A stretch of DNA of 64,000 nt from Paludibacteraceae bacterium (GTDB lineage: Bacteria; Bacteroidota; Bacteroidia; Bacteroidales; Paludibacteraceae), in NCBI GenBank assembly GCA_024401535.1, contig JAKSKX010000002.1, positions 186,001-250,000 of the forward strand. The letters run 5' to 3'. The notes beneath the pieces were generated by a model. It saw only the letters and a list, made by a program, of their open reading frames with translations. It made no database searches and was not told the origin of the DNA. Position numbers and translations under genes: made by a program. This document shows, one piece after another, positions 1-6,581 of this stretch (position 1 is the stretch's first letter; every line of letters begins with the position of its first letter).

Positions 1-1
1 T

Positions 2-433
2 TGGAAAGATTATGTTTTTACAGGTTATTTTGTTGGCTTTGTAGTTCTTGTTGGACTGGTAGGTGTATATCCTTCAATTATTGAATATATTAATAATGAT
101 TCTGATTCAAATCATAGTTTCTGGCCTGTGATACAAAATATATTGACATACTCTATTGCATTGGCAATTCCTGCAGCAGTGTCTATATTATGTTCCAAAA
201 ACAAGACAAACAAACAAGCAAGAATAATATTTACAGTATTGCTATTTATTTTACTTCCAATAGCTCTTTGCATTCTTGAGTATATTTACAAGAAGTATAT
301 CTGTGCATTTATATGTCTGTTTCTTTCTTGGATAGTGTGGGTTATCGGCAACCATGGTAATCCTCAATATCATGACGGACAATATGGGAAATCGACTTTA
401 GATAATGCAAAACGGATGACAGTTGGATGGTAA
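2..433 (+). CDS. Multi-pass membrane protein, 5' end cut by window edge
   Basis: The frame is open from base 2, so the gene begins before the window; an internal ATG-less stretch leads to the visible C-terminal 143 residues. Hydrophobic segments lie at about residues 5-30, 42-62 and 70-108, giving three or four likely transmembrane helices with a short polar C-terminal tail. No known domain is recognised. It overlaps the start of the DGQHR gene by 7 nt, or stops 17 nt before that gene's alternative start, so the two are probably co-transcribed and translationally coupled. A membrane protein paired with a DNA-associated protein recalls the sensor plus pore-effector layout of some phage-defence systems, but that is inference only. 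Confidence 0.65.
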   Translation, partial: WKDYVFTGYFVGFVVLVGLVGVYPSIIEYINNDSDSNHSFWPVIQNILTYSIALAIPAAVSILCSKNKTNKQARIIFTVLLFILLPIALCILEYIYKKYICAFICLFLSWIVWVIGNHGNPQYHDGQYGKSTLDNAKRMTVGW

Positions 434-1704
434 TAAAAAATATAAATATAATGAATACTATAAAAGGCTTTTTGGTTTCTCAAAATAATCAAGATTTTAT
501 TGTAGGAAAAACTACAATAAAAGAATTACTTACGTATACAAAGTACACAGAACGATTAATCATTGGATATGATGAGGAAGATAAACCTATATATAATAAT
601 CATATTCAAAGGAAAGTTGAGGAAAGTAGAATCTCCAAAATATCTGACTTCTTAATATTTGACGATATGGCTACATTCCCCACAAATATTGTATTGGGCA
701 TTCCTTCTTCTGTCATAGTATCACAAAACTGTAATGAAGAAGGCGTAATAACATTAACTCTAGATCCTAAAGTTGGAGAAGAAATTGAAAAGGCACAAAA
801 TGGAGATGAATCTGCTGATATTTTTGTTACAATTATTGATGGACAGCATAGAATAGCGGGTATAGAAAGAGCCATTGAAGTGTTAAAAAAATATATATCT
901 AAAAACACAGATGATACAGAGAAATATAGAAAAAAACTAGAGAATTTATATAATATAGATTTAGTGATTTCATGTTTTATTGATAAGAGTATAGAATATG
1001 AAGCAATGATATTCTCAACTATCAACAGAACACAGAAAAAGGTTTCACAAGATCTTGTACATAGTTTGTTTGGTATAACAGAAAATGACTCCCCATATAA
1101 AACCGGATTAGAAATTACCCTTGCTTTAAACGCACATCCTAATTCTCCGTTTTATAAAAGGATAAAGTTGTATGGTGGATCTATTGAAGGAGTTCTTCCT
1201 CCTTTATCTCAAACAACAATGATAAAGAACATTGTTGGCTTTATTTCAGAATCATTAAAAGAAGCTGAAAATGACAGATTTCGAAAGAGATCAGAACTCC
1301 AAAAGCAAAGAGGTAATAAAGTGTTACCTTTTAGGTCGTTTTATGCCAACAATAATGATAAAGCAATTGCTGATTGTCTTTTCTATTATTTTTCATCTAT
1401 CAAAGAAACATTTCCAGATTTATGGGAATATGATTTCAAAGATAAGCCCAAAAATGTATTACAATCTACAGTTGGATTCGAAGCGTTAATGAAATTATTA
1501 AGAGATATAATTGATAGATATGGAATAAACTCGTTCTATAAAGGGTGTTTTGATCATTATGTATCAAATATATCGAAACTACCTCTTTCTGATGTTAATG
1601 AGTTTCCTATGACAACAAAAGGAAAAAACATCATGTATAATGCTATGTATGTAGAAATTTTTCATAAAGACCCATCTGCAATTGCTAAAGCCAAAGAGTT
1701 ATAG
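427..1704 (+). CDS. DGQHR domain protein (DndB-like)
   Basis: The motif DGQHR occurs at residues 138-142 in the context IIDGQHRIAGIERA, the signature of the DGQHR/DndB family, related to ParB-type folds. DndB proteins regulate DNA phosphorothioation gene clusters and bind DNA or nucleotides; other DGQHR proteins occur in defence islands with unknown roles. No dndC, dndD or dndE, and no DNA-modification gene, is present in the window, so a Dnd function is unlikely unless it is encoded further left. The protein is 425 aa, with an alternative start at 451 (eight codons in). Composition is very AT-rich compared with the core genes. It follows the membrane protein with a 7-nt overlap and is followed after 51 nt by a Fic gene. 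Confidence 0.75.
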   Translation: MVIKNINIMNTIKGFLVSQNNQDFIVGKTTIKELLTYTKYTERLIIGYDEEDKPIYNNHIQRKVEESRISKISDFLIFDDMATFPTNIVLGIPSSVIVSQNCNEEGVITLTLDPKVGEEIEKAQNGDESADIFVTIIDGQHRIAGIERAIEVLKKYISKNTDDTEKYRKKLENLYNIDLVISCFIDKSIEYEAMIFSTINRTQKKVSQDLVHSLFGITENDSPYKTGLEITLALNAHPNSPFYKRIKLYGGSIEGVLPPLSQTTMIKNIVGFISESLKEAENDRFRKRSELQKQRGNKVLPFRSFYANNNDKAIADCLFYYFSSIKETFPDLWEYDFKDKPKNVLQSTVGFEALMKLLRDIIDRYGINSFYKGCFDHYVSNISKLPLSDVNEFPMTTKGKNIMYNAMYVEIFHKDPSAIAKAKEL

Positions 1705-1755
1705 ATATTACGAAGTGAGTCTAAGATTCAATAGGTTAAACTTTGTGTAATAGGT

Positions 1756-2892
1756 ATGAACGAAGAACAGAAATATATTGACTTTGAATCTTACGAACGT
1801 GTGGCAGAACCACATAAGCGTGAGAGGGTCTCGGCTTGGCGTACCGCTATTGGTCTTCAAGATGTGGATGGACTTCGTGTGTCCGAATATCTGAAGGAAA
1901 CAGCGGTAAAGCACATTGAGGGTGACATCACTATCGATGAAGTTAGAGAACAACTTCGCTCATACTATATAAACAAGACAACGCACGATGTTGATGATGC
2001 AGAAAAGGAAGAGGCAGACCGTGTTGCTGCCAATATTACGAAATTGCTGAATGAGCAGTCTTTCTCGCTTACTCCTTTGGAATTCTTGAATATCCATAGG
2101 CATCTGTTTGAGGGCATCTTTAAGCATGCTGGCGAAATCCGACCTTTTGACATCAGTAAAAAGGAATGGGTATTGCAAGGAGATACGGTTGTGTATGGAC
2201 GTGCTGCAGACATTCATGCAGCATTGAAATATGACATACAAACAGAACGTGAATTCTGTTATAAGGGTTTGACCTCAGAAGAGATTATCTCGCATGTTGT
2301 GGACTTTGTGACTTTGCTTTGGCAGAATCATCCGTTCCGCGAAGGTAATACTCGAACAACTGCCGTATTCGTCATCAAGTATCTGCGTTCTTGTGGCTTC
2401 AAGGTTAACAATGAGTTGTTCGCTGATAATTCCTGGTACTTCCGCAATGCCCTAGTACGCGCCAATTACCGAAATCCGCAGAAAGGCATTCAACCTGACA
2501 AGTCTTTCCTCGTGAAGTTCTTCCGTAATCTGTTGCTCGGTGAGAATAACGAACTGAAGAATCGTTATATGCTGATTGGATATAAAGACAATGAGGACGA
2601 CATCCATACAACTACCCATACAACCACCCATACAAGTTCAAACGATATACAGACTTCATCAGATAATGTAAGACGTTTGGTATTGGCAATCGGCAAAGAA
2701 GAAATGAGTGTTAAGGGTATGATGGAAGCTGTTGGTTTGAAGAATCGCCCCAACTTTCTGGATTATTCACTCTCACCAGCCATTAATGAAGGATTTGTGT
2801 GCATGAAGTACCCAGATAACCCACATCATCCTCGCCAACGATATTTGCTGACTATAAAAGGATTGATGTTGTTGGATGGAAATAATAGATAA
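1756..2892 (+). CDS. Fic family protein with N-terminal VbhA-like inhibitory segment
   Basis: The Fic active-site motif HPFREGNTR is at residues 192-200, matching HxFx(D/E)GNxR, so the enzyme probably transfers AMP (or another phosphate-containing group) from a nucleotide to a target protein. Residues about 29-70 resemble the VbhA antitoxin domain fused to many Fic proteins. The inhibitory helix motif (S/T)xxxEG appears here as LQDVDG, with Leu for Ser/Thr and Asp for Glu, so inhibition may be weak or altered. After the Fic core comes a linker with HTTT repeats (around residues 284-295), then a small winged-helix-like C-terminus. It stands in an island with a second Fic-type gene. The downstream 137-aa protein starts 24 nt after its stop and may be co-expressed. 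Confidence 0.88.
   Translation: MNEEQKYIDFESYERVAEPHKRERVSAWRTAIGLQDVDGLRVSEYLKETAVKHIEGDITIDEVREQLRSYYINKTTHDVDDAEKEEADRVAANITKLLNEQSFSLTPLEFLNIHRHLFEGIFKHAGEIRPFDISKKEWVLQGDTVVYGRAADIHAALKYDIQTEREFCYKGLTSEEIISHVVDFVTLLWQNHPFREGNTRTTAVFVIKYLRSCGFKVNNELFADNSWYFRNALVRANYRNPQKGIQPDKSFLVKFFRNLLLGENNELKNRYMLIGYKDNEDDIHTTTHTTTHTSSNDIQTSSDNVRRLVLAIGKEEMSVKGMMEAVGLKNRPNFLDYSLSPAINEGFVCMKYPDNPHHPRQRYLLTIKGLMLLDGNNR
2606..2640 (+). repeat. 12-nt tandem repeat inside the Fic gene
   Basis: Three copies of a 12-nt unit beginning CATACAA follow each other, with one or two substitutions between copies. They encode an HTTT-HTTT-HTSS linker between the Fic core and the C-terminal domain. The period is a multiple of three, so gain or loss of a unit would change linker length without breaking the reading frame. 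Confidence 0.7.
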
Positions 2893-2916
2893 ACCCGAAA
2901 AACTGAAATTTGACAC

Positions 2917-3330
2917 ATGGCAAATTACATAATAACTGCTACCTGTAAGCAAGTAGAGTTGCTTGCTTTGGCATGTAATCAGGCTATGAGGATTCATATA
3001 GGACAGTTAGCCGATCCTTTGACTGTACAACTCAACTTTGAGATCGGGTATCTTCGTCACCATGATGGAGAACCGGCTCCTATGGAAGTCCAGGAGAAAT
3101 TGGAAGAGCTATCGAAACTGTGTTGGCATGGCAAATCCTATGGGTTTTATGGCATGAACTATGATGAAAAGTCGAACATCTGGTGGGACATGTATCAGGT
3201 TTTCCGTTATCAGATTTGGAAAGATTCTAATATAGATGCGTCGAGTAGAGATATGACAACTGTAGCAAGTCATGAACCAATGCTTACTGGGAAAGAACCG
3301 CTGATACTCATAGAGGATGTCAAAAACTAA
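2917..3330 (+). CDS. Hypothetical protein, 137 aa
   Basis: No family is recognised. The protein is soluble, mixed alpha/beta in character, without signal peptide or membrane segment. It is rich in aromatic residues in its centre (around residues 70-105, including a WWDMYQ stretch). The start ATG follows the Fic stop by 24 nt and its stop is 27 nt before the next start, so it probably belongs to one transcript running from the Fic gene to the Doc gene. A role as partner, target or antidote of the Fic enzyme is possible but not shown by the sequence. Confidence 0.7.
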   Translation: MANYIITATCKQVELLALACNQAMRIHIGQLADPLTVQLNFEIGYLRHHDGEPAPMEVQEKLEELSKLCWHGKSYGFYGMNYDEKSNIWWDMYQVFRYQIWKDSNIDASSRDMTTVASHEPMLTGKEPLILIEDVKN

Positions 3331-3357
3331 ACAAAAAATGTAAATTGAAGAAATATT

Positions 3358-4368
3358 ATGGCAAAAGATTTGACAACATCTGCTATTGAACGTCAGAATG
3401 TTTTGAATAACAATATGGCAATACCTCGAATCCAAGAGGTATTAAACGTTGAAGCTTTCCATTTTGATGGGAAGTACTATCTTACCAAACAAATGGTTGC
3501 CGATTTCTATGAAGTCGACGTGCGAACAATTGATAATTATCTTGCTGCAAATGAGGCTGAGCTTAAGCATAATGGTTATTTTTTATGCAAGGGTAATCAG
3601 CTGAAAGACTTAAAGTTACAATTTGCTCACGAAAAAACTTTCGCGACCAAAATTACTCAATTAGGGTTATTCGATTTCCGTGCATTCTTAAATATCGGAA
3701 TGCTACTAGCAGAAAGTGAAAAGGCTAAAAATGTAAGAAGCATCATTCTGGATATTGTTATTTCTACCATCAATGAGAAAGCCGGTGGAGGAACCAAGTA
3801 TATAAACTGGCGGGATAGGGAGTTTCTTCCCGCAGCGATACAAGAAGATAACTATAGGAAGAATTTAACATCTTCAATTAACGCATATGTTGAAGGACAT
3901 CCTACCTATAAGTATTCTTCTATAACAGACATGATTTACAAGGCAGTATTCAAGGAAAATGCGAAAGAATACCGGGAATTGCTTAAGTTGGAGCCAAAGG
4001 ATAATGCTAGAGCAACAATGTACGCAGAAGTACTCAGAGTTATTAGTTCTTTTGAAAATGGTGTGGGTGCTGCAATTCACGATAAGCAGGTAGAGCTAAA
4101 AAGAAAACTTACAATAGCAGAAGTTCAAGAACTTATTACGGAACAAGCCGATAGTCCAGCTATGGCTCCTTTCTTGTATGATGCAAGACAGAAAATGGCA
4201 TCTAGAGATCTTGGGCTTCGAGACGTGCTCCATGATAATATAGCAGAATACCTTCGAGCTCTTTCTCCTGAAGAATTTGATCGTTTTATTGGGACTGAGT
4301 CTATTGATCTGGAGAAATTATTAGATAATGACGAGAACAGGAAAACCCTTGAGCGCCTAAAAAATTAG
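3358..4368 (+). CDS. RhuM-like DNA-binding protein, partner of Doc toxin
   Basis: Residues about 35-80 look like a helix-turn-helix region (YLTKQMVADFYEVDVRTIDN), followed by a segment like phage antirepressor/RhuM proteins with FDFRAFLNIGMLLAESEKAKNVR at about 100-125. The remainder is helical and of unknown fold. Proteins of this kind are commonly encoded directly upstream of Doc/Fic toxins in Bacteroidales. Here the stop codon is only 3 nt before the doc-like start, so translation is probably coupled. The likely role is antitoxin and/or autoregulator of the toxin. The protein is 336 aa, much longer than classical Phd antitoxins. Confidence 0.75.
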   Translation: MAKDLTTSAIERQNVLNNNMAIPRIQEVLNVEAFHFDGKYYLTKQMVADFYEVDVRTIDNYLAANEAELKHNGYFLCKGNQLKDLKLQFAHEKTFATKITQLGLFDFRAFLNIGMLLAESEKAKNVRSIILDIVISTINEKAGGGTKYINWRDREFLPAAIQEDNYRKNLTSSINAYVEGHPTYKYSSITDMIYKAVFKENAKEYRELLKLEPKDNARATMYAEVLRVISSFENGVGAAIHDKQVELKRKLTIAEVQELITEQADSPAMAPFLYDARQKMASRDLGLRDVLHDNIAEYLRALSPEEFDRFIGTESIDLEKLLDNDENRKTLERLKN

Positions 4369-4371
4369 CAA

Positions 4372-4839
4372 ATGAAAGAGACAAAGTATTTGTCGTATGA
4401 CGATGTATTATCCTACTATTATGAAACGATTGATCAAAGTGGGGGTGGCATGTCTGGCATTCGTGAGAAAGGCGGGATAGAAAAGATCTTAGACTTTGTT
4501 CAAAATGATTTATATTATCCGTCTTTTGAGGATAAACTTACATATTTGGTTTATGGGTTCTGTACAGGACACTATTTCGCAGATGGAAACAAACGCATCT
4601 CTTTAGTCATTGGCGCACATTTTCTTATTAGGAACGGACATGGATGGGCAGGATTCCATTTCCTTCCACATATGGAGGCTTACATCTGGCATGTGGCAGC
4701 AGGTAATATAGAAAAAGAATTACTTGAGCGAATTATACACTTCGTAATTAATGGCCTAGAACTTGACGAATCCACAAAAATAGATGTTATCCATGCTATG
4801 GAGCAAAGTCCATTATATAAAGAAGAGAATGAGGAATAG
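4372..4839 (+). CDS. Doc/Fic-family toxin (death-on-curing type)
   Basis: This 155-aa protein has the compact size of Doc toxins and carries HYFADGNKR at residues 67-75, matching the Fic-fold active-site motif HxFx(D)(A/G)NKR. Classical Doc has DANKR and phosphorylates elongation factor Tu. The DGNKR version seen here is closer to AMP-transferring Fic enzymes, so the chemistry cannot be decided from the motif alone. The gene starts 3 nt after the RhuM-like gene, giving a typical toxin-antitoxin layout. There is no signal peptide, so it should act in the cytoplasm. Confidence 0.85.
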   Translation: MKETKYLSYDDVLSYYYETIDQSGGGMSGIREKGGIEKILDFVQNDLYYPSFEDKLTYLVYGFCTGHYFADGNKRISLVIGAHFLIRNGHGWAGFHFLPHMEAYIWHVAAGNIEKELLERIIHFVINGLELDESTKIDVIHAMEQSPLYKEENEE

Positions 4840-4864
4840 TATATTTAACATTAAGAACAAAAAA

Positions 4865-5395
4865 ATGTCAAAAGCTACAATAAAGAAATTGCTCCAGTCC
4901 ATGACCAAGGATGAAATTATTGGCATGGTATTGGAAATGTACGATGCTCGCAAGGAAGCGAAAGAGTATCTGGAATTCTATGCCAATCCTGACGAGGACG
5001 GTAAGTTGGAAGAGTACAAGAAGATTATTACTGAAGAGTTCTATCCGACGAAAGGAAAGGATCCAATTGGGAAGACTCGTTTCGTAGTATGTCGGAAGGC
5101 GGTTTCTGATTATAAGAAGCTCAAACCTTCAGCTGACAAACTGGCCGATCTGATGCTCTGCTACGTTGAGAATGCTTGCCAATTCACTTACGATTATGGC
5201 GATATGTGGGAGCAATACTATACTTCCGTAGAGAATAACTTCGAGAAGACTATGGCGTTTATTGCCAAGAATAACTTGCTGGAGCAATTCAAGCCACGCC
5301 TAAAGCAGTGTGTGGAATGGGCTTCGCCATGTGGATGGGGATTTGCAGATACCATAGCAGATATTTATTATGAGCATTTTCCAGAGGAGGTATGA
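4865..5395 (+). CDS. DUF6155 family protein
   Basis: The N-terminus (MSKATIKKLLQSMTKDEIIG and the following LEMYDARKEAKEYLEFYANP) matches what is known of the DUF6155 family, small helical proteins of unknown function. The ATG at 4865 is chosen over the upstream in-frame ATG at 4784 because the extra 27 residues overlap the end of the doc-like gene and are not family-like. The protein is 176 aa and soluble. It is the last gene of the plus-strand cluster and is followed by a strong intrinsic terminator. Confidence 0.8.
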   Translation: MSKATIKKLLQSMTKDEIIGMVLEMYDARKEAKEYLEFYANPDEDGKLEEYKKIITEEFYPTKGKDPIGKTRFVVCRKAVSDYKKLKPSADKLADLMLCYVENACQFTYDYGDMWEQYYTSVENNFEKTMAFIAKNNLLEQFKPRLKQCVEWASPCGWGFADTIADIYYEHFPEEV

Positions 5396-5425
5396 AGCTA
5401 TAGAGGCCAATGTGTGAAGAAGTAG

Positions 5426-5470
5426 AAATGAGTGGGTTAATCCATTGCGGAAGTACCCACTCATTTTTTA
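5426..5470 (+). terminator. Intrinsic terminator after DUF6155 gene
   Basis: Perfect 12-bp arms at 5426-5437 and 5455-5466 with a 17-nt loop, followed by a T-rich run. It closes the plus-strand toxin/defence-like cluster. Confidence 0.85.
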
Positions 5471-6176
5471 TTTACGCACGCGCGAGACTAATGACGGTAT
5501 CTGGTTCGGTAAAGAAGGAAACATTTGCGTCATGAAGGACAGCTCTCCATGGAGTCCTTTAGCGATGTAAAAGGCGGAATAATAAAACGAAAATCATTGG
5601 AGTGGTTCGTCCGTGTATCTCATAGATTGATAGAAGTCCCATGTCTGGATCTGCAGAAGGTGTAATTCCAGATAGGATGAGAGGGAGATACAGATTTGTA
5701 CAACAGCACGATTGGATAATGATCTTTGGGACTCAGATAAATGGTGCGGCAGGTTAGGTCGTTGGAGGATTGCTCGGATTGGTTCTGTTGCGATGTGAAC
5801 AATGTCCTTCTGCCCACTGTACGATCTTTAGTAAAAGGCCTGCCGATTATCATAGAAAACGTAATACGAATGACCTCAAATAGCTTGCTGTTTCCCCATG
5901 TGAACGCGATTGACACGGAGTGGTAATCGAGTGAGACTGGGTATTAGGTTACACCCCCTCTTAAAATCACTCAGGCAAGCCTGAGCGAAGCTGGAGAAAA
6001 ACGGACAGCTCTGGATAAATCGTAATAGTGGAGGACGATAGCGTAAATGCATGAATTGCCGCTGTCTGCTTGTTTCGGATTTGATTCCGGACTGCAGGCA
6101 GCGGCATCTGTTTTAATGATTTGGGTAGTATTCCAGGGAGAGGGTGTTTCGTCAGGGGGCTACGAAGTGGGAGCGG
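5471..6176. other. Non-coding or decayed stretch between the two island halves
   Basis: No convincing gene is seen over about 700 nt. Short open frames exist on both strands (for example 5620-5916 minus) but they resemble no known family and overlap each other. A 7-bp inverted repeat with an AA loop is at 5970-5985 and a short palindrome CTCCATGGAG is near 5545-5555. The stretch may hold decayed mobile DNA or a cis-acting site of the element, such as an origin of transfer; nothing here proves either. Confidence 0.4.
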
Positions 6177-6581
6177 TTATGATGACGAAGAGGGGGAACC
6201 TGAACCTATTGCAGAAGGTGAAACTGTCTCTGCTGGAGAAGGGGAAGCATCGACCAGATGATGGAAGGTAATGATCTGACCGTAGGGGACGGATTGGATG
6301 GAGATGTAACCAAGGTCGAGAAGTCCTTTGAGATAGGTCTGGACGGTCTTTCGGTCCCAGTCCCATTGGTCGGCTAATTGTGATCCTGAGACGATGGCTT
6401 GTCCGGCATCGAGGTGATAGGTGCGACCGTTCTGATTGACGTCGCCAGCATGGGAAACACGGAGTCCCAACAGATGGAGATAGGCCTTGAGTCGAGAGGT
6501 GGTATGGGCTGACTTGCTGAGGAAGTGCAACAGGTCATGACTGGCAGTAATCTGGAGTCGGTTAGTGAGGTGGTTATTCAT
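6177..6581 (-). CDS. Winged-helix/HTH protein of mobile element
   Basis: A small protein (134 aa from this start) with a helix-turn-helix-like segment around GSQLADQWDWDRKTVQTYLKGLLDLGYISI, typical of replication- or regulation-linked proteins in Bacteroidales mobile elements. The C-terminus is low complexity, rich in Ser and Pro. The start at 6581 overlaps the end of the DUF3987 gene by 8 nt; an upstream ATG at 6605 would overlap by 32 nt and add eight residues. It is the last gene of a coupled minus-strand operon. Confidence 0.65.
   Translation of the reverse strand: MNNHLTNRLQITASHDLLHFLSKSAHTTSRLKAYLHLLGLRVSHAGDVNQNGRTYHLDAGQAIVSGSQLADQWDWDRKTVQTYLKGLLDLGYISIQSVPYGQIITFHHLVDASPSPAETVSPSAIGSGSPSSSS

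Noticed and set aside
2606..2640. Possible CRISPR-like short repeats
   Set aside because: The units are contiguous without spacers and inside a coding frame; no repeat-spacer array is seen anywhere in the window.
2904..2923. AATTTG...CAAATT inverted pair resembling the right-end core site
   Set aside because: The spacer differs from the 11,954 site and the sequence includes the start codon of a gene, so it is probably chance.
5620..5916. 98-codon minus-strand frame in the island gap
   Set aside because: No family similarity, and an overlapping frame runs on the other strand; kept only as part of the unexplained stretch.
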